From Halomonas sp. LBP4 (lineage in GTDB: Bacteria > Pseudomonadota > Gammaproteobacteria > Pseudomonadales > Halomonadaceae): 64,000 nucleotides of DNA. Of the stretch, positions 35,478 to 46,139 are shown in pieces. The stretch lies in assembly GCF_003202205.1 (NCBI RefSeq), contig NZ_PDOG01000002.1, forward strand, positions 573,810-637,809, written 5' to 3'. The first letter of the stretch is position 1. Every line of letters begins with the position of its first letter. Under the pieces are notes generated by a model. That model ran no database searches. It was given only the letters and a program-made list of their open reading frames with translations, and was not told the DNA's origin. The translations under genes were made by a program, and so were the position numbers.

Positions 35478-37394
35478 ATGGACGTTGAACTGCTGGAGGT
35501 TCGTCAGCACATGGGGCGCTTCCCGCCCTTCGATACCATCAGCGACGATCTGCTCGACGAGTTGGCCGGGCGCGTGGAGGTGGCCTACTTCAAGGCCGGC
35601 AGCGAGATCCTGGCCCTCGACCAGGAGCTCCACGAACTCTGCTACATCCGCAGCGGGGCGGTGGAGGTCTACCGCCGCAACGGCGAGCTCTACAACCGCC
35701 TGGGCGAGGGCGATATCTTCGGCCACTTCAGCCTGCTGCGAAACCATCGGGTACGCTTCCCCGCCAGGGCCATGGAAGACGCCCTGATCTACTTCATCCC
35801 CGAGGCCGTCTTCCATCACCTCTGCGAGGCCGACGAGCACTTCGCCGACTTCGTCGAGCTCGAGCGTCCGCGGATGGAGACGGCGGTCGAGCAGCAGAAG
35901 AAGAACAACGACATGATGATCACCCGGGTACGCAAGCTGCTGACCCGCTACCCGGTGATGGTGGAGGCCTCCACCACGGTGCAGCAGGCGGCCCAGCAGC
36001 TCAGCGACTTCCAGGCCTCCGCCGTGCTGGTGCTGGGCGAGCCGGGTGACAAGCCGCGCTACACCTTCCGCGACAGCGAGGAGCGTGCCTGGCAGGTGCG
36101 CGGCATTCTCACCGACAGCGATTTTCGCAAGCGGGTGGTGGCCGAGGGTCTCCCGCCGGACACGCCGGTGGGCGAGGTGGTCAGTGACCGGCTGATCGCG
36201 ATCCAGTCCGACGAATCGGTGCACGAGGCGATGCTGTGCATGCTGCGTAACAATATCCACCACCTGCCGGTGATGCATCGCCGCCGCCCGGTGGGCATCG
36301 TCCACCTCTCCGACATCATCCGCTACGAGACGCACAGCAGCCTCTATCTGGTCAGCAATATCTTCAACCAGTCCAGTGCCGAGGGGCTGGCGAAGTTGGC
36401 GCCCGACGTCAAGGCGGCCTTCGTGCGCATGGTGCACGACGGTGCCGACTCGAACATGGTGGGCAGCGCGCTCTCCACCATCGGTCGCAGCTTCACCCGG
36501 CGGTTGCTGGAGCTGGCGGAGGAGGAGCTGGGGCCGCCGCCGGTGCCCTACTGCTTCATGGCCCTGGGCTCCATGGCGCGTAACGAGCAGGCCATCGTCA
36601 CCGACCAGGACAACGCCCTGGTGCTCGACGACGAGTTCGATCCCGAGCGGCACGACGCCTACTTCCTGGCGCTGGCGAAGCGGGTCAGCGACGGTCTGGA
36701 CGCCTGCGGTTACCCCTACTGCAGCGGCGACATCATGGCCACCAACCCGCGCTGGCGGCAGCCGCTCGCGGTATGGAAGGACTACTTCCGCGACTGGATC
36801 AATGACCCCACCCCGGAGCGGTTGCTGCACAGCTCGATCTTCTTCGACCTGGACAGCGTCTACGGCGAGAACGCCCTCGTCGAACAGCTCCAGGACCTGA
36901 TAGCCGAGCAGGCGCCGAAGAGCCCGCTGTTCCTTGCGGCGATGGCGCGCAACGCCCTGAACCGCACACCGCCGCTGGGCTTCTTCCGCACCTTCGTGAT
37001 GGAGAAGGACGGCAAGCACAACAACTCGATCAACCTCAAGCGACGCGGCACGGCACCGATGGTCGACCTGATCCGGGTGCACGCCCTGGCCTGCGGTTCC
37101 CGGGCCCAGAACAGCTTCTCCCGGCTCGACGACATCGACCGCACCCAGCTGCTGGCCCCCGGGGTGGGCGAGAAGCTGCGCTATGCCCTCGAACTGCTCT
37201 CCATGGCGCGCATTCGCCACCAGGTGATCGACCTCGAGCACGAGCGCGCCCCCGACAACAACATCGAGCCGGAGAACGTCGCCGACGACGAGCGGCACAA
37301 CCTGAAGGATGCCTTCCAGGTGCTGAGCAATGCCCAGAAGTTCCTCAAGTTCCGCTACCCCATCCCCTCCACCGCCGACCGCCGGAGGCACTAG
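35478..37394 (+). CDS. cNMP-binding / CBS / DUF294 nucleotidyltransferase-like signalling protein
   Basis: A 638-residue cytoplasmic protein. The order is a cyclic-nucleotide-binding domain (about 12-130, LGEGDIFGHFSLL), a pair of CBS domains (about 155-300, GILTDSDFRKRVV and HHLPVMHRRRPVGIVHLSD), a DUF294 GlnD-like nucleotidyltransferase domain (about 350-480, MALGSMARNEQ and VTDQDNALV), and a DUF294 C-terminal helical domain (about 500-635). The GS...E and TDQDN motifs are intact, so nucleotidyl transfer is possible. Such proteins often lie next to a DnaQ-like exonuclease and near solute transporters, as here. Ligand and target are unknown. The exonuclease gene follows four bases later. Confidence 0.9.
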   Translation: MDVELLEVRQHMGRFPPFDTISDDLLDELAGRVEVAYFKAGSEILALDQELHELCYIRSGAVEVYRRNGELYNRLGEGDIFGHFSLLRNHRVRFPARAMEDALIYFIPEAVFHHLCEADEHFADFVELERPRMETAVEQQKKNNDMMITRVRKLLTRYPVMVEASTTVQQAAQQLSDFQASAVLVLGEPGDKPRYTFRDSEERAWQVRGILTDSDFRKRVVAEGLPPDTPVGEVVSDRLIAIQSDESVHEAMLCMLRNNIHHLPVMHRRRPVGIVHLSDIIRYETHSSLYLVSNIFNQSSAEGLAKLAPDVKAAFVRMVHDGADSNMVGSALSTIGRSFTRRLLELAEEELGPPPVPYCFMALGSMARNEQAIVTDQDNALVLDDEFDPERHDAYFLALAKRVSDGLDACGYPYCSGDIMATNPRWRQPLAVWKDYFRDWINDPTPERLLHSSIFFDLDSVYGENALVEQLQDLIAEQAPKSPLFLAAMARNALNRTPPLGFFRTFVMEKDGKHNNSINLKRRGTAPMVDLIRVHALACGSRAQNSFSRLDDIDRTQLLAPGVGEKLRYALELLSMARIRHQVIDLEHERAPDNNIEPENVADDERHNLKDAFQVLSNAQKFLKFRYPIPSTADRRRH

Positions 37395-37398
37395 GGCG

Positions 37399-38124
37399 AT
37401 GGCCATCCTGCGCCCGGCTCTCCGCCGCGCGTCGCCCGACTGGCCGGCCTACCTGGCCGACCGAGCGGCACGGAGGCGCCATCCGCTGCTCGTCGACTAT
37501 TTCACCGCCGGTTGCCCGGCCGCCGAGACGCCCATCGCCGAGGTCCCCATGGTCGCCATGGACATGGAGACCACCGGGCTCGATGCCCGGCGGCACGCCA
37601 TCGTCAGCATCGGCCTGGTGCCCTTCAGCCTGTCGCGTATCCGCCTCGCCGAGCGGCGCTACTGGGTGGTGCGGCCGTCCCGCCCGCTGAGCCGCGAGTC
37701 GGTGACCTATCACCATATCACCCATTCCGAGGTGGCCGCCGCCCCGGACCTGGAGGCGGTGCTTCCCGACCTGCTCGAGGCCCTGGCCGGACGCCTGGCG
37801 GTGGTCCACTACCGTCATATCGAGCGGCCCTTCCTCAACGAGGCCGTGCGGGCGCGGCTCGGCGAGGGCATCCGTTTCCCGATGATCGACACCATGTCGC
37901 TGGAGGCGCGGATCCATCGCCAGTCGCTGTGGGCGCGCTTCCGTCGCTGGCTGGGCCGCCCGCCGGTCTCGATCCGGCTGCAGAACAGCCGGGCCCGCTA
38001 CGGCCTGCCCGCCTACCAGGGGCACCATGCCCTGACCGATGCCCTGGCCACCGCCGAACTGCTGCAGGCGCAGATCGCCGCGCACTACACGCCCGAGACG
38101 CCGGTGGGCCAGTTATGGAGCTGA
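37399..38124 (+). CDS. DnaQ-like DEDDh 3'-5' exonuclease
   Basis: A 241-residue exonuclease. Exo I is AMDMETTGLD (Asp/Glu pair near residues 50-52). The region near VVHYRHIERPFLNE corresponds to exo II, with His/Glu in the place of the usual Asp-containing motif. Exo III is HHALTDALATAELL, with a histidine followed by Asp five positions on. It starts four bases after the upstream nucleotidyltransferase-like gene, so the pair is translated together, a common arrangement of uncertain meaning. The substrate could be DNA or RNA. The N-terminus carries about 45 extra residues before the fold. Confidence 0.87.
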   Translation: MAILRPALRRASPDWPAYLADRAARRRHPLLVDYFTAGCPAAETPIAEVPMVAMDMETTGLDARRHAIVSIGLVPFSLSRIRLAERRYWVVRPSRPLSRESVTYHHITHSEVAAAPDLEAVLPDLLEALAGRLAVVHYRHIERPFLNEAVRARLGEGIRFPMIDTMSLEARIHRQSLWARFRRWLGRPPVSIRLQNSRARYGLPAYQGHHALTDALATAELLQAQIAAHYTPETPVGQLWS

Positions 38125-38180
38125 TGGCACGGCGATAGCTGAGCAGACGATGTCGAGAACGACGCAAGCATCGAAACGAA

Positions 38181-38204
38181 GGAGGGCGGCCCGCAGGCCG
38201 CCCT
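38181..38204. terminator. Bidirectional terminator
   Basis: GAGGGCGGCC and GGCCGCCCTC form a 10-bp stem with loop CGCA, between the convergent exonuclease and BCCT genes. T-rich sequence follows in both directions. Confidence 0.75.
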
Positions 38205-38227
38205 CGTCGTCGTTGGCTTGAGCCGGG

Positions 38228-39895
38228 TCAGGCCCTGGGCTCGCTCATCAGGCCCTTGACGATGGCGTAGCAGGCCGCCAGCAGCACCAGGGTGAAGGGC
38301 AGGCCGGTGGTGATCACCGCGGTCTGCAGGGCCGTGAGGCCGCCGCCCAGCAGCAGGGCGATGGCGATGGCGCCCTCGATGACGGCCCAGAACACGCGCT
38401 GGGGCTTGGGGGCATCCACCTTGCCGCCGGCGGTGATGGAGTCGATCACCAGCGACCCGGAGTCGGAGGAGGTGATGAAGAACACCATCACCAGCACGAT
38501 GGCCACGAAGGAGGTGATGGCCGTCAGCGGCAGCTGGCCGAGCATCTGGAAGAGCTGCAGCTCGAGGGCTGCCTCCCGGACGCCTTCGAAGCCCTGGTTG
38601 ACGGCCTGGTCGATGGCGGTGCCGCCGAAGGAGGTCATCCACAGCACCGAGACGATGGACGGCACCAGCAGCACCGCGATGAGGAACTCGCGTACCGTGC
38701 GCCCACGGCTCACCCGGGCGATGAACATGCCGACGAAGGGCGACCAGGCGATCCACCAGGCCCAGTAGAAGGCCGTCCAGCCCTGGCTGAAGTTGGCGTC
38801 CTCACGCCCGAAGGGGTTGGACAGCGCCGGCAGGTTCACGGCATAGGAGAGCAGGTTCTCGAAGAAGCCGGTGATGATCATCAGGGTCGGGCCCACCAGG
38901 ATCACGAACAGCAGCAGCAGGCCGGCGAGCACCATGTTGAGCTGCGACAGCCGCTTCACGCCCTTGTCGACGCCGAGCACCACCGAGACCAGCGCCACGG
39001 CGGTAATGCCCATGATCAACAGCACCATGGTGGTGTTGGTGGCGGGCACGCCGAACAGGTAGCCGAGCCCCGCCGTGGCCTGGGTGGCGCCCAGCCCCAG
39101 CGAGGTGGCCAGCCCGAACAGGGTGGCGAACACCGCCAGGATGTCGATCACGTGCCCCGGCCAGCCCCAGATACGCTCGCCCAGGATCGGGTAGAAGATC
39201 GAGCGCATGGTCAGCGGCAGCCCCTTGTTGTAGGAGAACAGCGCCAGGGCCAGGGCCACCACGGCATAGATCCCCCAGGGGTGCAGCCCCCAGTGGAAGA
39301 TGGTGGCGGCCATGCCCAGCGAAATGGCGCCTTCCTCGTCGCCCAGGGCGGCACCCAACGGCGCCCAGTCGGTGCGTGCACCATTCTCCGCGGCCACGCC
39401 GCCGAGGGCGGTGTCGAAGTGCGTGATCGGCTCGGAGACCCCGTAGAACATGAGCCCGATGCCCATGCCGGCGGCGAAGAGCATGGAGAACCAGCCCAGG
39501 TAGCTGAAATCCGGCTTGGCATGCATGCCGCCGATCCGAACCTTGGCCAGGGGGGTGAAGATCAGCACGATGGAGAGGACCACGAAGATATTGGCGGCCA
39601 GCAGGAAGAACCACGACAGGTTCCCGGTCAGAAAACTGAACATGGCATTGAAGATGGGCTCGACCTGGTCCTGCAGGGCCAGCGTGATGATCACGAAGAA
39701 CAGGATCACCAGGGAGGAGAAGGTGAAGACCTTGCCGTGCAGGTCGAGGTTGATCCCCAGGGGGCTGGCGGTGATGTTGTCCTGGCCGATCACGTAGTCG
39801 GTATCGATCAGGTTGGCGGGCCCTTCCGGGGCCGGGATGCCTTCCGAAGGCTGGCTCGCTGCCGCGGCGCCTTCGTCACGAGAATGCTTTTCCAT
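38228..39895 (-). CDS. BCCT-family compatible-solute transporter (second copy)
   Basis: A 555-residue BCCT carrier with about 12 spans. Signatures are IFHWGLHPWGIYA, WTAFYWAWWIAWSPFVG, RVSRGRTVREF and FFITSSDSGSLVIDS. It is clearly homologous to the carrier at 14726-16303 but not a recent duplicate: the N-terminal tails differ, and this one has a longer acidic insert after residue 160 (AALGDEEGA). The ATG at 39895 follows GAAGGCTC. The universal stress protein gene lies 60 bases upstream on the same strand, suggesting a co-transcribed transporter plus stress sensor. Confidence 0.92.
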   Translation of the reverse strand: MEKHSRDEGAAAASQPSEGIPAPEGPANLIDTDYVIGQDNITASPLGINLDLHGKVFTFSSLVILFFVIITLALQDQVEPIFNAMFSFLTGNLSWFFLLAANIFVVLSIVLIFTPLAKVRIGGMHAKPDFSYLGWFSMLFAAGMGIGLMFYGVSEPITHFDTALGGVAAENGARTDWAPLGAALGDEEGAISLGMAATIFHWGLHPWGIYAVVALALALFSYNKGLPLTMRSIFYPILGERIWGWPGHVIDILAVFATLFGLATSLGLGATQATAGLGYLFGVPATNTTMVLLIMGITAVALVSVVLGVDKGVKRLSQLNMVLAGLLLLFVILVGPTLMIITGFFENLLSYAVNLPALSNPFGREDANFSQGWTAFYWAWWIAWSPFVGMFIARVSRGRTVREFLIAVLLVPSIVSVLWMTSFGGTAIDQAVNQGFEGVREAALELQLFQMLGQLPLTAITSFVAIVLVMVFFITSSDSGSLVIDSITAGGKVDAPKPQRVFWAVIEGAIAIALLLGGGLTALQTAVITTGLPFTLVLLAACYAIVKGLMSEPRA

Positions 39896-39955
39896 GGAGC
39901 CTTCTCCCTTCAGTTCGTCAGGTTCTTGTTGTCGGGCGGTTTCGGGGACAGGCGC

Positions 39956-40381
39956 TCACTGCTTGGCCGGCCTGACCAGGAACACCGACACGTCGGTATG
40001 GGTGGCGACCTTGCCGCCGTGGGATGTCATCAGCACGTCCAGGTGCTGCGGCGGGTGGGTCGGCATGACCACCAGGTCCGCGCCCAACGCATCGATGGCC
40101 TCGATCAAGAGATTGTCGAGGTCGGCGATCGGATCGGGGTCGGTGATGAGGTGCGTGCTGACGGGCTGGCCGTGCACCTGGGAGCGCTGCTGGGCGAAGG
40201 TCTCGAGTTTCTGCTGGTACTCCTCGGGGGTTCTGGCCACGCTGCCCGGCGTCGTGGCCGTGACCCCGACATAACAGACCTCGGCGTCATAGTGACGCGC
40301 CAGATCGGCCACCGTCTTCAGGGCGGGCTCGATAACGTCGATGTGTGCCAGGTCCACCGGCACCATGATCTTGCGGTACAT
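39956..40381 (-). CDS. Universal stress protein (UspA family)
   Basis: A 141-residue single-domain USP. MYRKIMVPVDLAHID opens the fold and GADLVVMPTHPP...GGKVATHTDVSVFLVRP closes it. The ATP-binding motif G-2x-G-9x-G(S/T) is not well preserved (the loop reads HPPQHLDVLMTSHGGKVATHTDV), so nucleotide binding is uncertain. It lies just upstream of a BCCT transporter on the same strand. In Halomonas elongata a USP (TeaD) regulates the ectoine TRAP transporter beside it, so a comparable control role here is a reasonable inference. Confidence 0.88.
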   Translation of the reverse strand: MYRKIMVPVDLAHIDVIEPALKTVADLARHYDAEVCYVGVTATTPGSVARTPEEYQQKLETFAQQRSQVHGQPVSTHLITDPDPIADLDNLLIEAIDALGADLVVMPTHPPQHLDVLMTSHGGKVATHTDVSVFLVRPAKQ

Positions 40382-40799
40382 GTTCAGTCTCCTTGCTCCC
40401 TCGGGGGCTCTCGTGTTGGGTGGTTGTCGATGCGGTCTCCATGCTCTCCAGTTTGGTGTGCCCTGAGGGTAACGCCATTCATTTCGTCAAACGATCGTGG
40501 CCCACCGTCCTGCACGCCCTGGCGATGGTACGCCATGAAAATGGCTGTGCCGGATTTCAAAGCGTCTCGGCGCCCGGGTTCTGCTCCGCCTGCGCGTCTC
40601 CAGGTGCTACGCGGGCATAGCCGACTTTACAGGTGGCGGGTACTCAGGCGTTCAACGCTGTTTGTCCACCGCGGGGATTGCGGCACTCCCTCGCTGCCCT
40701 TATTGTCGGCGTCACACATTAGGTTACAAGAATAAATCATGCCTGTCCGGTTATGCGAGCGCTCGCCTTGCCGTAACGGATCTCTACCAGGGAGTTTTC
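40382..40799. promoter_or_regulatory. Divergent control region between usp-BCCT and the Pot-type ABC operon
   Basis: These 418 bases contain no gene. On the plus strand TTGTCG (40703-40708) and TACAAG (40725-40730), 16 bp apart, within a local AT-rich patch, are the best candidate sigma70 promoter for the ABC operon, about 70 bases before its start. The rest shows no repeat or riboswitch-like structure that I can recognise. Confidence 0.33.
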
Positions 40800-41936
<1,137 letters not shown>

Positions 41937-42063
41937 CGGGCGTCTCGACGAGATGTCGTAGCGAGACCGAGCAGGGAAGAAGGACAGGGTTACGGCCCGA
42001 GGCCGGCGGGAGTGCCGGTGGATCGATGTCACACGAACGAACAACAACGCGCGGAGAAGCAGC

Positions 42064-43182
42064 ATGACACAGCAAGACATCAACAGTCGCAAGGGACGCC
42101 TCGGTATCGCCATCGCGATGGCGGGCATGACCGGCCTCGGCCTGGCGGCCACGGCCCAGGCCCAGGAGACGCTCAATATCGTCTCCTGGGGCGGGGCCTA
42201 CAGCATGAGCCAGCAGAAGGCCTATCACGAGCCCTGGATGGAGATGAACGGCGGCGAGATCGTCAACATCGACCGCAGCGGCAACGCCCTGGCCGGGCTG
42301 CGCGCCCAGTTCCAGGCGGGCAACGTCACCTGGGACCTGGTCGACATGCTGCCGGCGGATGCCATGATCGCCTGCGCCGAAGGCCTGCTCGAACCCCTGG
42401 ATCATGACACGCTGCTGGCCGACGCCCCCGACGGCACGCCCCCCAGCGAGGATTTCGTCGACGGTGCCCTGGGCGAATGCTTCGTCGCCTCGATCGTCTA
42501 CTCCAACGTCGTCGCCTTCAACACCGAGATGTTCCCCGAGGACAACCAGCCCAGCACCATCGCCGATGTCTTCGACCTGGAGAACTTCCCGGGCAAGCGG
42601 ACCCTGATGCGCAAGCCGATCAACAACCTCGAGTGGGCGCTGGTGGCCGATGGCGTGGCACCGGAAGACGTCTACGAGGTGCTCGAGTCCGAGGAGGGCA
42701 TCCAGCGTGCCTTCGCCAAGCTCGACACCATCAAGGACGAGGTAATCTGGTGGGAGGAGGGCGCCCAGCCGCCGCAGCTGCTCGCCGACCAGGAGGTGGC
42801 CTTCGGTTCGGCCTACAACGGTCGCATCTTCAACGCCATGGTCACCGAGGACCAGCCCTTCGAGATCATCTGGGACGCCCAGGTGTTCGAGCTCGACGGC
42901 TGGGTGGTGCCCACCGGCAAGCTCGACAAGGTCAAGGACTACCTCTACTTCGCCACCGACACCCAGCGCCTGGCCGACCAGGCGAAGTACATCTCCTACG
43001 GCCCGGCGCGCAGGTCCTCGGCGGAGTTCGTCTCGACCCATGCCGAGACCGGCATCGAGATGGAAGAGCACATGCCCACCTACGGCCCCAACTTCGCCAC
43101 CGCCATCCAGAAGGATGACGAGTTCTGGGCCGACTACAACGACGAACTGACCCAGCGCTTCGACGCCTGGCTGGCCCAGTGA
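42064..43182 (+). CDS. Periplasmic solute-binding protein of the Pot-type ABC system
   Basis: A 372-residue binding protein with a signal peptide (about 1-34, ending TAQAQ). The mature protein opens with the PotD/PotF-like TLNIVSWGGAYS, and the family fold is supported by WDLVDMLPADAMIACAEGLLE and DGWVVPTGKLDKVKDYLYF. It is strongly acidic, as expected for a periplasmic protein in a halophile. The pair of cysteines in ACAEG and GECFVAS may form a disulfide. It delivers its ligand to the two permeases downstream. It lies 127 bases after the ATPase gene. Confidence 0.9.
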   Translation: MTQQDINSRKGRLGIAIAMAGMTGLGLAATAQAQETLNIVSWGGAYSMSQQKAYHEPWMEMNGGEIVNIDRSGNALAGLRAQFQAGNVTWDLVDMLPADAMIACAEGLLEPLDHDTLLADAPDGTPPSEDFVDGALGECFVASIVYSNVVAFNTEMFPEDNQPSTIADVFDLENFPGKRTLMRKPINNLEWALVADGVAPEDVYEVLESEEGIQRAFAKLDTIKDEVIWWEEGAQPPQLLADQEVAFGSAYNGRIFNAMVTEDQPFEIIWDAQVFELDGWVVPTGKLDKVKDYLYFATDTQRLADQAKYISYGPARRSSAEFVSTHAETGIEMEEHMPTYGPNFATAIQKDDEFWADYNDELTQRFDAWLAQ

Positions 43183-43263
43183 GGCCCCGCCGCCACCCGC
43201 CTCGCGGGTGGCGGCCCCACCGATGCATCCCGATCGCTTTCTACGCTCGATGGAGAGGCCTGC

Positions 43264-44517
43264 GTGTCCGAATCACCCTCTGCTTTACTGACCACCGCCG
43301 ATGGCGTGCCGCTCAAGGTCAGCCTGCGCCGCGCCGTGCGCCGCTCGAAGGTCAAGGCCTTCCTGCTGGTGTCGCCGTTGCTGCTGTTCCTGGTGGTCGC
43401 CTTCGTCATGCCGATCTTCGACATGCTGTGGCGCAGCGTCGACAACCCCGAGGTGTCCACCCACCTGCCGCGTACCGTCGCGGCCCTGGAGAGGTGGGAC
43501 GGCGAGTCGCTGCCCGATGAGCCGGTCTTCGCCGCCCTGGTGGAGGACTTGCGCGAAGGCCAGGCGGCGCGCAACCTCGGGCTGCTGTCGAGCCGCTTGA
43601 ACTACGAGAAGTCTGGCATGCGCTCGACGATCAGCCGCACGGCCCGCCGCATGGGCAGCGTCGAGCCGCCCTATCGCGAGTCGCTGATCGCGATCAATGA
43701 CACCTGGGGGGAGCTCGACACCTGGAAGCTGATCCGGCGCGAAGCCTCGCCCTATACGCCCTCCTACTACCTGGCGGCGGTGGACCGTCAGCTGACGCCG
43801 GACGGCGAGATCGCCAAGGTGCCGGACCACCTCGAGATCCATGTGTCCCTGTTCTGGCGCACTTTCTGGATGAGTGCCGTGATCACCGGCCTGACCCTGC
43901 TGCTCGGCTACCCGGTGGCCTTCCTGCTCGCCACCCTGCCGCTGCGCCACTCCAACCTGCTGATGATCCTGGTGCTGCTGCCGTTCTGGACCTCGCTGCT
44001 GGTGCGCACCACCACCTGGATCGCCATCCTGCAGTCCCAGGGGGTGCTCAACGACATGATGGTGGCCATCGGGGTGATCGCCGACGAGGCGCGCTGGCAG
44101 ATGATCCACAACAAGACCGGCACCATCATCGCCATGACGCATATCCTGCTGCCGTTCATGATCCTGCCGCTCTACTCGGTGATGAAGACCATCCCGCCGA
44201 GCTATATGCGCGCGGCCCGCTCGCTGGGTGGCAAGCCCTTCCTCAGCTTTCGTCGGGTCTACTTTCCGCTGACCATCCCGGGCATCGCCGCCGGCGGCAT
44301 CCTGGTATTCATCCTGTCGATCGGCTACTACATCACCCCGGCGCTGGTGGGCGGTCAGTCAGGACGCTTCATCACCAACTACATCGCCTACCACATGCAG
44401 ACCTCGCTGAACTGGGGGCTTGCCGCAGCGATCGCCTCGATCCTGCTGTTCGTGGTGGTTGTCTTCTATCTGGTCTTCAATCGCCTGATCGGCGTCGACA
44501 AGGTCAAGCTGGGGTAA
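43264..44517 (+). CDS. ABC transporter permease (PotB type)
   Basis: A 417-residue inner-membrane permease starting at GTG (43264) with GGAGAGG upstream. One N-terminal span (about 35-58) is followed by a large hydrophilic, presumably periplasmic segment (about 60-195). The remaining spans come after it, with the EAA-loop for ATPase contact near YMRAARSLGGKPFLSFRRVYFPL. The long loop makes it bigger than usual PotB proteins (about 280-300). It pairs with the next permease, four bases downstream. Confidence 0.88.
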   Translation: MSESPSALLTTADGVPLKVSLRRAVRRSKVKAFLLVSPLLLFLVVAFVMPIFDMLWRSVDNPEVSTHLPRTVAALERWDGESLPDEPVFAALVEDLREGQAARNLGLLSSRLNYEKSGMRSTISRTARRMGSVEPPYRESLIAINDTWGELDTWKLIRREASPYTPSYYLAAVDRQLTPDGEIAKVPDHLEIHVSLFWRTFWMSAVITGLTLLLGYPVAFLLATLPLRHSNLLMILVLLPFWTSLLVRTTTWIAILQSQGVLNDMMVAIGVIADEARWQMIHNKTGTIIAMTHILLPFMILPLYSVMKTIPPSYMRAARSLGGKPFLSFRRVYFPLTIPGIAAGGILVFILSIGYYITPALVGGQSGRFITNYIAYHMQTSLNWGLAAAIASILLFVVVVFYLVFNRLIGVDKVKLG

Positions 44518-44521
44518 TCCG

Positions 44522-45373
44522 ATGGCCATTCCTTCCTATGCCACCCGTGGCGAACGCCTCTGGCACTACGCCTTCCTGGGCCTCTGCGCACTGATCTTCC
44601 TGTTCCTGATCGGTCCGCTGCTGGTGATCATTCCGCTGTCGTTCAACGCCGAGCCCTACTTCACCTTCTCGGAGGCGATGCTGCGGTTCGATCCAGCCGG
44701 CTACTCGCTGCGCTGGTACCAGGACTTCTTCACCTCCAGCGCCTGGCTCGGTGCCATCAAGAACAGCTTCATCATCGGCATCGCCTCGACGATACTGGCG
44801 ACGGTGCTCGGGACCATTGCGGCGCTGGGGCTCTCCAGCCGTCACATGCCGGCCCGGGGGGCCATCATGGCGCTGCTGATCTCGCCGATGATCGTGCCAC
44901 TGATCATCTCCGCCGCGGCGATGTTCTTCTTCTTCTCCAAGATCAACCTGGCCCAGACCTACCCGGGGGTGATACTGGCCCATACCGCCCTGGGCATTCC
45001 CTTCGTGGTGATCACGGTCACGGCGACCCTGTCGAGCTTCGATACCACCCTGATCCGCGCCGCCCACAGCCTGGGTGCCAACCCCACGCGGACCTTCTTC
45101 AAGGTGGTGCTGCCGTTGGTGACGCCGGGGGTGGTGTCGGGGGCGCTGTTCGCCTTCATCACGTCCTTCGACGAGGTGGTGGTGGTGCTGTTCATCGCCG
45201 GTCCCGAGCAGCGCACCATGCCGATCCAGATGTGGTCGGGCATCCGCGAGCAGATCAGCCCGACGATTCTGGCCGTGGCCACCCTGCTAGTGGTCCTCTC
45301 CATGCTGCTGCTCACCACCCTCGAGTTGCTGCGTCGCCGCGGCGAACGGCTGCGGGGACTCTCGCCCGGCTGA
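44522..45373 (+). CDS. ABC transporter permease (PotC type)
   Basis: A 283-residue permease with six spans. The EAA-loop is LIRAAHSLGANPTRTFFKVVLPL, and the family ending EVVVVLFIAGPEQRTMPIQMW is present. It is the last gene of the operon, starting four bases after the previous permease, and is followed by a strong terminator 22 bases past the stop. Confidence 0.9.
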   Translation: MAIPSYATRGERLWHYAFLGLCALIFLFLIGPLLVIIPLSFNAEPYFTFSEAMLRFDPAGYSLRWYQDFFTSSAWLGAIKNSFIIGIASTILATVLGTIAALGLSSRHMPARGAIMALLISPMIVPLIISAAAMFFFFSKINLAQTYPGVILAHTALGIPFVVITVTATLSSFDTTLIRAAHSLGANPTRTFFKVVLPLVTPGVVSGALFAFITSFDEVVVVLFIAGPEQRTMPIQMWSGIREQISPTILAVATLLVVLSMLLLTTLELLRRRGERLRGLSPG

Positions 45374-45395
45374 TCTCGGGGCCAGCACTCGATGA

Positions 45396-45436
45396 CGACG
45401 GGGAGGCATCCATTGGATGCCTCCCCGTCGCTTTTT
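45396..45436 (+). terminator. Strong terminator of the ABC operon
   Basis: CGACGGGGAGGCATCC and GGATGCCTCCCCGTCG form a perfect 16-bp stem with loop ATT, followed by CTTTTT. Confidence 0.95.
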
Positions 45437-45653
45437 GACGTTTGCTCCGGTGCCGCGAGCCGGTCGCGATGAGGCAGTCCTGACCCATGTGTCAGTTTGC
45501 ACCAGCGTGACGGCCCCCTCGCAGCCACCGGGCGGATTGCTGTGTCGCTTTCAAACAATTGATAATTGGTGATTTTCGTTGGATTCGGTGTGGCTGGCAT
45601 GCCCTGTGCTTTCTTCAGGGTGAACATGGAACGACAAAGGGGGGACCTTCCAC

Positions 45654-46046
45654 ATGACGCACGACAAGCAGACTCGCATCCCCGGCACCGGACACCGCCT
45701 GGCAGCGGCCGCCGCCATCGTGGCGCTGTCGCTGGGCACCCTGGCCCTGGCGGGTTGTGACAACGGCGACGAGATGCCGCCGATGGAACAGGACGCCCCC
45801 ATGGAGGAGCCGGCTCAGGATCCCGGCATGCAGGAGGGTTCCGGAGCGAATGAGGAGCCCCTGGGTAGCAACGACGATGCCATGAGCGGCAATGAGGATG
45901 TCATGGGGAGCCAGGACCAGGAGCCAGTTCAGGAACCGGTCGAGGAGGACCCCATGAGTAGCGAGGAAACGGGTAGCGAGGAAGAAACCGGTAGTGAGGA
46001 AACGATGGCGGGTGATGACCAGGAGGAGGAGGAAGAAGACTCCTGA
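45654..46046 (+). CDS. Acidic lipoprotein of unknown function
   Basis: A 130-residue protein with a lipoprotein signal: a hydrophobic segment ending in the lipobox LALAGC (Cys at about residue 35). The mature part is almost entirely low-complexity, rich in Glu, Asp, Met, Pro and Ser, with short repeats (ETGSEEETGSEET) and a run of acidic residues at the end. No domain is recognisable. Acidic disordered surface lipoproteins suit a halophile's periplasm. It lies 93 bases upstream of another acidic exported protein on the same strand. Confidence 0.7.
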   Translation: MTHDKQTRIPGTGHRLAAAAAIVALSLGTLALAGCDNGDEMPPMEQDAPMEEPAQDPGMQEGSGANEEPLGSNDDAMSGNEDVMGSQDQEPVQEPVEEDPMSSEETGSEEETGSEETMAGDDQEEEEEDS

Positions 46047-46139
46047 TGGTGCTCGCCCCACCAGGCACACGCCGGCCGTCGAGGCGGCCGGCGACTCAAG
46101 CCCTTAACTCCAGCGAATGGAAGTGAATGGAGGTGCAGT

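Noticed and set aside
38228..39895. Second BCCT gene as a recent duplicate of the one at 14726-16303
   Set aside because: The two share family motifs, but their tails, loops and insert lengths differ throughout, so they are old paralogues.
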